Shown piece after piece: positions 57,736 through 64,000 of a DNA stretch of 64,000 bases. The notes under the pieces were generated by a model. The model made no database searches, was not told the DNA's origin, and was given only the letters and a program-made list of their open reading frames with translations. The stretch is from Fistularia commersonii. Taxonomy: Eukaryota > Chordata > Actinopteri > Syngnathiformes > Fistulariidae. How positions within the stretch are numbered: the first letter of the stretch is position 1; each line of letters begins with the position of its first letter. The translations under genes were made by a program, and so were the position numbers. The stretch lies in contig JBBMNZ010000030.1 of NCBI GenBank assembly GCA_037954325.1, positions 189,501 to 253,500 on the forward strand, in the 5' to 3' direction.

Positions 57736-58348
57736 CTGCCGGCAGAAGACGCCGTTAGCCTTCGCGGTCACGCCCCGGAAACCGACTCCATCGGAGGTGT
57801 CACGGAAGCCCGTTGTGGACCGTTCCATTGAAGGTGGTGGCGGAGGTGGCGCAGGCTCTACCTTTTGAAAACCTGATTCTTAACGGCGGTGACTTTTCTG
57901 AAAAACCCTAACCCAGAACTCCTCAGGTTACCGTCCCGTCCCACCCGGACCGTAGTCTAGTATCTTCTCCTGAGTTCCTGGGCTCTCCCTTGTCCCCTCA
58001 CAGCGTCTCACCAGGCGTCCACCGTTGTTGTTGCTTTTATGACTATCAAAGCTCCCGCGGTATCACGTCAATGTTTAGCATGTAGCTATCAGGGCTACTG
58101 ATGTCGGTCCTTGGTGCCCGTCCCGTCCCTGCCGACCCTCAGCACCTCCGCCTCCATCGTTCTCCTGCTTTCTATCTCTCTGTGCTACTCCCGGTCCAGG
58201 CAGGAAGCCGCCCACATTGAGCCGGGATCCGTGAGTCAGAAAATGTCGGTCACCTCTTGACTGCGGGTGAACCAGTGAACGCGTCGCTAACGTGGACAAA
58301 CGGCGAGCGGTCACGACGGAGGACCTCGGAGCGTCTCCTCCGCCTCAC

Positions 58349-58450
58349 CATCTTGTACTCCTTCCACGTCCTCTGGAAGTCCACGCTGCCGTCCTCTCGC
58401 CGCTGGATGACCGTCCAGCCGCCGCCGGCCGTTTCCATGTTGCAGTACAC
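58349..58450 (-). CDS. angpt1: angpt1 fibrinogen-domain exon (GGGWTVIQ)
   Basis: Encodes VYCNMETAGGGWTVIQRRED, then GSVDFQRTWKEYKM. GGGWTVIQ-RxDGSxxFxRxW is the hallmark of fibrinogen-related domains. Exactly 34 codons, phase 0 at both ends (CTGCAG|GTG, ATG|GTGAGG). Confidence 0.97.
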
Positions 58451-59713
58451 CTGCAGTCGGAGCAGAGTCACGGGTCAGCGCCATTACCGTCGGTATCACT
58501 GTTCTTCTCGGGACCTGATGAAAGCGGAGCGCCATGACGGATCCGGCGACCTCCGCGGCCGAGCGAGCGAGCGAGCGAAGAAGGGTCACTCGGACCGACT
58601 TCTCCTCGGACGCTCCTCTTCCCGGCTCGCGCCGTGAATCATCTCTGGCCGCTCGACGTCCCGCTCCAGTTCCCGTCCGTCCTCCCCGTCCCCTCGCCGG
58701 TCGCCCCCGGAGACGGTCCTAACCAGCCCCCCCCTCCCCGGAGGATCAAAGTTTAGGAGTGGGCCGCACACACACACCGGCACATACCAGCACACACCTG
58801 GGGGTAACGTGGCCCTTCACCTCGGCCCTCAGTGTGTGTAAGCTGATAACGCGGGGCCGCGGCCCGATCTGTTTTGGGGGGGGGGGGGCGTGCAGCTGAA
58901 CACACACCGGCCCGGTCTGGCCACAATTAAGGAAGTTCTCCTGACAGAATCGCTTTCCCTCAAAACAGTACATCTCTCTCACACTCACACACTCACACAC
59001 CGCAATATATGTCATGGCTAGCAGCTAAACCCGGCTAACAGCGATCCCCACTCTTAATATCCATTATATCCCAACGTCACCACTGACATTAACTGGATTT
59101 ATATACTATATATGTATATATAGATATATACATTATACATGTTCATATTAATCAAGCAGAGAAATATACTGCTTTAAGCCGTCCATTTCATATATAATAT
59201 ATAAACATAATTGTCCTGTTCTGAAAATGATGACCTGAGTCGAGGTAGAAGAAGTTAATTCAGGCAAGGAAATCATTGACATCATTTACCGACTCTGACA
59301 ATTATTTTAAGAAGGACGACAAGCATACATATATGTGTGTGTAGATTGTTATTTATATATATGCATGTATAAAAATCTATGTATATGTATGTATACCAAC
59401 TAATACCGTGTACATACGGTTGATGTCCAGTTTAAGCTCAACGGGAAGTCTGGATTCACTTGAGATCAGGGTTAGTTTTAAGACCTGGGTTGGTTTTACT
59501 AACTTCTAGTTCACTCAAACAAATTAAGACCGGCGTGCACGACCACATACACGCTGGTATGATCCGTGAGCTAACTCCCATGAAACGATCCCCGTCACCA
59601 GTCACAGACCAACGTCCCGTTTCCTGATCGCCTGACGCCCTTTTTTCCCCCGAACATCCGAACGCTCGCTCCCTGAAAACAGAGGCGGCGGACGCAACGG
59701 CTCGGCCGCTCAC

Positions 59714-59841
59714 CCTCCTGGTCTCCTGGGCGTTGATCTGGATGCTGTAGACGCCGTTCTTGTGGAAGCCGGCCTGGTGGAGGTCGGCACAGTCGCGGAA
59801 CTTCCTCTCCTCGTCCGCGGCCTTGGTGCCGTTGAGCACGA
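59714..59841 (-). CDS. angpt1: angpt1 exon at coiled-coil/fibrinogen boundary
   Basis: Encodes (V)VLNGTKAADEERKFRDCADL, then HQAGFHKNGVYSIQINAQET and RR. FRDCADxxQAGFxKxGxYxI is the start of the angiopoietin fibrinogen-like domain. Acceptor CCTCGCAG|TC, donor AGG|GTGAGC; 128 bp. Confidence 0.96.
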
Positions 59842-60001
59842 CTGCGAGGACACAAGATGGAAAAGGGAGTGATGTGCTCGTTTTTAAGAAATGGACGGCT
59901 TGAATCAGGAGTTAAGATCTTAAGAGGGATCCTCTTTAAGTCTGGATTTCAACGACCGGGCCATCGGGGGTGAATCGGGGGTTCGGCGTCCTGCCCGAGG
60001 G

Positions 60002-60058
60002 GCGAGGATCCCTGCGAGGATCCCTGCGAGGATCCCTGCGAGGATCCCTGCGAGGATC
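60002..60058 (+). repeat. 12-bp tandem repeat GCGAGGATCCCT, nearly five copies
   Basis: Perfect units until the last, which ends GCGAGGATCTCT. Confidence 0.95.
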
Positions 60059-61799
60059 TCTGCCAGGGCGGTTAACGGGAGGCTGTAGGAGCTCCGGGAG
60101 GCGTCCTCAGGCCCGACAGCACAGCTGTGACCATTTCCATCTGCAGGTCATTATAGCGGCGCTGTTTTGAAAACAAGCGAGCGGCCGAGGACAAAATACT
60201 ACAAGCTATAAATTTCAAGTTCCTGTTGGAACATGTGGTTTGTATTTACTCCCCAGCCCCTCGTTATATTGATGGAAATTCGTCGGTCTCCCCTCCATAT
60301 AAGGGGCTACGCGTCGCTTTTCGCCCGATTGTTTTCATCAATGCGATTGCCGAGCCAAAGGGGACGTCGGCGAAAAGTGAAACGTGTCGGCGACCTCCCG
60401 GTCGCCTCTTTGATGGCCCCGAGCCTCGGCCCGGATCCCGTCCTGCACGCCGGACCCCTCCGGGAAGCAGGTTGTTTACTCTGCGGCGCGATAGTATTGA
60501 GTGTCGGCGACAAGAATCCCCCGCCGCGACGGGTCGACGTCGTCAGCCGTCAGGTGCCGCTCCAACATCCCAGACGCCCCCGGAGACGTTGGCCTTTTAT
60601 TTCGCCGTTTGATCGGATAATTATTTCACAATGGCGGCGCCTGGTCCCCAGGCGGCCTCCGCCGCGGGGCCTTGGCTCCCTCCAACGGGCCGCTGCCCAG
60701 ATCTCCAAATATTATTTATGTCCCGATACGTGTTTACAGAAAACTATTTTGTGGTCCAGCGGGGACTCATATTCAGCGGGGGGTTCATGTGAAAAGAGCA
60801 GCAGGGTCCAGAGGAGGGGGGCCGGGTGTTTGCATAAATCCCTATCGTTGCCAAATGAGCTCGAGCGCCGGAGCGGAGGAGGGTGAATCGATGCTAAGCC
60901 GGAGTCCTCGCCCCTCCTCCGCCACCGCCATCGGCCTCCGAGAGCGGCCGAGGGCCGTTCCGACGGAGGCGGCGCATCGGCCGTATTCCCACGGTGGCCG
61001 GCGGGCGCCGCCGCCCCGACGGTGTCGCTCGGGGGAGGAAGGTTAGGAAGGTCCTCCACGGCGGCAGGTGTTTTGCACACCGAGCACGTCACGGCTACCA
61101 GGTCCTCGACGTTTAGCTCCAGAGATGCCTCCACAGTGACGGGTCTTGATTCAGACTTAAACCGGACTTTCCGTCTGGTTGTTTTCTCCGGAGCCGCGGC
61201 CCGATCGCAGCCGTCCGAGGGCATTTCCTGAGTCTCTGGAGTTGGAAACCACGTTCCCGTTGCATCGGGCTGAACGACGTCACCCGAGGACGGCTAGTTG
61301 TTGAGTCTTTTTCGGGAAGCTGAAGAATGAAACTAATCTTTTTGAATTTCAGCCAAATCCCTTTGCCCGGCTTTGCCGTCGGGCAAAGTGACGAACGCAG
61401 CCTCGTCCGATGCGAGGGCGCGACCCCGCGGGGAATACGGTGCCTTTTCAGATCCGACGGCGAGAGACGTCAATGTTTCCACGGTTACGGTTAATGACGC
61501 CGCGGCTCGTCGCAACCTAATCGGGTTTAGACGCGGCTGGCATCCAGCGGCTTCGCTGCTCCGGTCAAAAATAACTTTCCGGGCATCGGGAATCGCAATC
61601 ACTCCGGGGAATTTCCCTGATTCCGAGGGGAGCCGTGAGCCGACAACAAAACAGTTTGGGGAAATTTCTTTTTTAATTCCTGCGTGTGAGTTGAATTTCT
61701 CCGTCAGGATTATGCAATCGCTCAAGTTCGACTCGGAATTTCGGTAAAGCCTTGAGTCGCTTTACTCGCTCTCTACTCAATGTACGGCCATCTGGAGCC

Positions 61800-61862
61800 A
61801 ATCGCGGCTGTCACAGGGTCGAGGGGCGGGGCTTAACCCCGGCCGACAAGCTGTCCATCGCA
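61800..61862 (+). repeat. Dispersed GC-rich element, copy 7
   Basis: CGAGGGGCGGGGCTTAACCC, then CGACAAGCTGTCCATCGCAG; the AATC of the end block is changed to CATC. Confidence 0.6.
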
Positions 61863-62735
61863 GGCCCACATACAGGCGTGATAGGCGTGAGTCCGAAGCG
61901 TAAGCCGAGCCCCGTCTGAGGAAAGCTCTCTGCGGAGCGGCGTCCCGATGAAAGTTGAAACGGCGCTCGGCTTTCCAGACAAATAAACTCCCGGGAAGGA
62001 AATAGTGGAAAAACACGGCCGAGGTGTCGGACGATGGCGGGATCTACCCGCCCCTTCGCCGCCATTTGGACAGGGCCTCCCGCAGGAGCTATTAGAGTGT
62101 GACTTATTTAAGCTGGGGCTAGAACAGGGGGGGGGGGGTGTGACCTCTGACCCCTCCGCCTCAGGAGAGAAAGACCAACCGCACGGCAGCGAAGGCGCCA
62201 CTCAGACTCTGGACCAATCAGCCGATGGGACCTTCAACGTGGCCGAAGTTTAAGCTGATGATGTGAAAAAGAAACGCTAGTAGCGGTTAGCCCCCAGCCA
62301 GCTGTCACCCCTCCGTGGGGTTCCTCCGGGGTCCCCCGGCACCGGTAACCTCAGAAATCATTTCAGGGACGGGATGCGGCTTTCCTCGCGTCCGACCCGA
62401 CACCTGAGGCGACAAGCCGGGGGAACCGCCAACGAGCCGCCGCCGCCCGAACCGAAGTTAGAGAGCAGCGACGTCATGCCGGTTTACGGGACACGGCGGA
62501 GAGCTTTGCCGCTACGACTGGAGCCGCGGTGCTCCCTCCGGGGGGCGGGGGGGTCTCGGGGTCTCTGGGTTTGGGGGTTTCGGGGTTTGGGGGTCTGCAG
62601 GATCTCCCCGTCCAGATCTTAAGGGGCTCAAAAACAAGAGGGAAAGCAAAACACGGAGGTTGAAGTATTACTAAACACGTCGCGTTCCATCGTCCACAAA
62701 ACTTTCCTTTTCACAGTGCGGTCTGGCACGGCTTG

Positions 62736-62794
<59 letters not shown>
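62736..62794. repeat. (GT)n microsatellite
   Basis: Pure GT run. Confidence 0.96.
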
Positions 62795-62796
<2 letters not shown>

Positions 62797-62956
62797 CAAA
62801 CTGAGAAACAACAGACATTTCCCTGCTTCTTCTGGAACGTAAACAGGTTAAACTCGCCCTCCTCTGCTGTTTACGCCTCAACATTTGAGCAGGACAATAA
62901 CGAAACATCAACAGCAGGTCATGGGATGTTTACTAGAAGGTTGCTGACCAGTTCTG

Positions 62957-62958
62957 CG

Positions 62959-63017
<59 letters not shown>

Positions 63018-63018
63018 G
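62957..63018. repeat. (GT)n microsatellite
   Basis: GT run with CG interruptions, 131 bp from the donor of the angpt1 coiled-coil exon. Confidence 0.96.
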
Positions 63019-63148
63019 AGTGTGAGAGAGCAGAAGCCATCAATGGTGAAGTACTGCTCTTGACTGATGAGGAGCTTTCTATTGAGCGTTCGGCCGTCCA
63101 GGTTAAGGACCTCCTCGTGACTCGAGAGGCCTCTGAAGCTTCACCCAC

Positions 63149-63381
63149 CTCCATCTTTGGAGCAGAGGTTGAGCAGGTTGTGCACGGTGTCCATCATCTC
63201 CTGCTGCTGCCGCTGCAGGGCGGTGCTGTTGCCCGTGGCCCGGCTCAGCTGGGTCTCCAGCTCCTGGATCACCCCGCTCTGCTTGCCCACCAGGGCCTGC
63301 AGGCTTCCCTTCTCCTGCCTCAGGGTCTCCAGCTCCTCGTGGTGGCGCATCTCCATCTCCAGCATCTTCTGCTCCAGCAGG
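63149..63381 (-). CDS. angpt1: angpt1 coiled-coil exon
   Basis: Encodes (S)LLEQKMLEMEMRHHEELETL, RQEKGSLQALVGKQSGVIQE, LETQLSRATGNSTALQRQQQ and EMMDTVHNLLNLCSKDG. It is a heptad-rich coiled coil that oligomerises the ligand, matching human ...SLLEHKILEMEGKHKEELDT through MDTVHNLVNLCTKEG. Acceptor CCATCAG|C, donor GGAG|GTGGGT; 233 bp. Upstream exons, including the signal peptide, are outside the window. Confidence 0.96.
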
Positions 63382-63929
63382 CTGATGGAACGGAGATAAA
63401 GATGACCAATAGTAACTTGTTATGGAAGACGGAGAACGTGTTATTGTTCGGTCCCCTGGAAGAAGATTTGTTTCGGTGGCCGTGGACGGACTTCTTATTT
63501 GCGTTCCTCCTTCTTGATAACACGACGGCGTCGGGCTGGTGGCTCGTGGTCGTTGTGCGACAAGTAGCACCTTCTTTTGGTTCCTTGTTTGACCGCAGAC
63601 CAAAAGTATCTAACTTATGACGGGAATCCACAAAGAAGTGCTGATGTCGCCCGTCCTTTGGATCCGTCGCTGCCGTCGGCGCCTTCACAGGAGCCTCCCG
63701 GGACCCGGACGGTGTTCTGTTTGTTGTAAATCACGGAGGAAGGTCCCGGACGAGCGGGCCGTTCCCCGAGGAGCCGGGGGAAGTGGAGGCGCCAATGCCT
63801 CCAAAGCCGCGAGGGCTCGGCCTCTTCTCCCGCTCTTCACCGGCCAATCGTCCGCCTCCGTCTAACCCTGACCTCTGCGACCTCTGCGACCTCTCCTCTC
63901 GCGCCGCCGACCTCCCGTCACCTCTCCCT
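63382..63929 (-). other. angpt1: angpt1 intron, incomplete
   Basis: Upstream intron of the coiled-coil exon. No exon was found before the window ends; the next expected exon would encode the preceding coiled-coil segment. Confidence 0.6.
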
Positions 63930-64000
63930 CCACACATAAACCTCCTCTCTGGTCCTCCTCTCCACCTCCTCCAACCCCAGCATCCTTCCTCCCAGATCTT
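63930..64000 (-). mobile_element. RTE-like LINE 3' fragment at window edge
   Basis: CACATAAACCTCCTCTCTGG then TCCTCCTCTCC...CCAGCATCC matches the reverse complement of the LINE at 3130-3185 (GRPKRRFMDV codons). It is cut by the window end. Confidence 0.65.

Larger units (their letters stand above)
59842..63148 (-). other. angpt1: angpt1 intron in the coiled-coil to fibrinogen-domain linker
   Basis: About 3.3 kb. It contains a GCGAGGATCCCT tandem repeat (60002-60058), a GC-rich, CpG-rich block (60350-61750) with long open frames of unknown meaning, dispersed element copy 7 (61800-61862) and two GT arrays at the left flank of the next exon. Confidence 0.65.

Overview
This window is eukaryotic genomic DNA from a bony fish, most likely a percomorph teleost with a compact genome. 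The evidence is split genes with consensus GT/AG splice sites and vertebrate proteins, very dense (CA)n/(GT)n microsatellites, and several teleost repeat families: an RTE-like LINE, a CR1/L2-like LINE 3' tail, a tRNA-like-head SINE family, a hAT remnant and a Ty3/gypsy LTR. There are no bacterial operons, CRISPR arrays or prophage. The species cannot be told from sequence alone.

Every recognisable gene is transcribed from the minus strand, so gene order reads from high to low coordinates. angpt1 (angiopoietin-1) occupies 63381-48017. Six consecutive 3' exons give the end of the coiled coil and the whole fibrinogen-like domain; its 5' exons lie past the right edge. Downstream is abra (actin-binding Rho-activating protein, STARS) at about 39740-38407, broken by several independent indels and called a pseudogene. 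At 35.9-28.7 kb is a tandem array of ZG16-type (jacalin-fold) secreted lectins: one decayed exon (about 35860-35520), one intact gene (34273-33573) and a second intact gene (30208-28725) with its own TATA box and a short 5'UTR intron. samd12 starts in a CpG-rich island (coding exon 1 at 24479-24467) and continues through exons at 17.8, 14.0 and 10.5 kb; its last exon was not found. The angpt1-abra adjacency and orientation match the human 8q23 arrangement, and samd12 (human 8q24) is brought close by.

The left 10 kb carries a rearranged LINE (1.08-3.31 kb), long GT tracts, a G-rich minisatellite (4.74-5.26 kb) and a gypsy-type LTR flanked on both sides by internal element sequence (8.3-8.95 kb). 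Introns and intergenic DNA hold at least ten minisatellites, two (TTTTA)n arrays, a short interstitial telomere-type tract, SINE copies (one expanded into a 12-bp minisatellite) and a dispersed GC-rich motif ending in CTGTCAATCA that recurs on both strands.

The genes are not one pathway. angpt1 encodes a secreted TIE2 ligand for vessels, abra is normally a striated-muscle actin/SRF regulator, the lectins are secreted sugar-binding proteins probably of mucosal or gland origin, and samd12 encodes a cytosolic SAM-domain adaptor. No new multi-gene system is evident. The best leads are the lectin array with its altered sugar-binding motif, the abra decay, the internal-LTR-internal retroelement and the dispersed GC-rich element.
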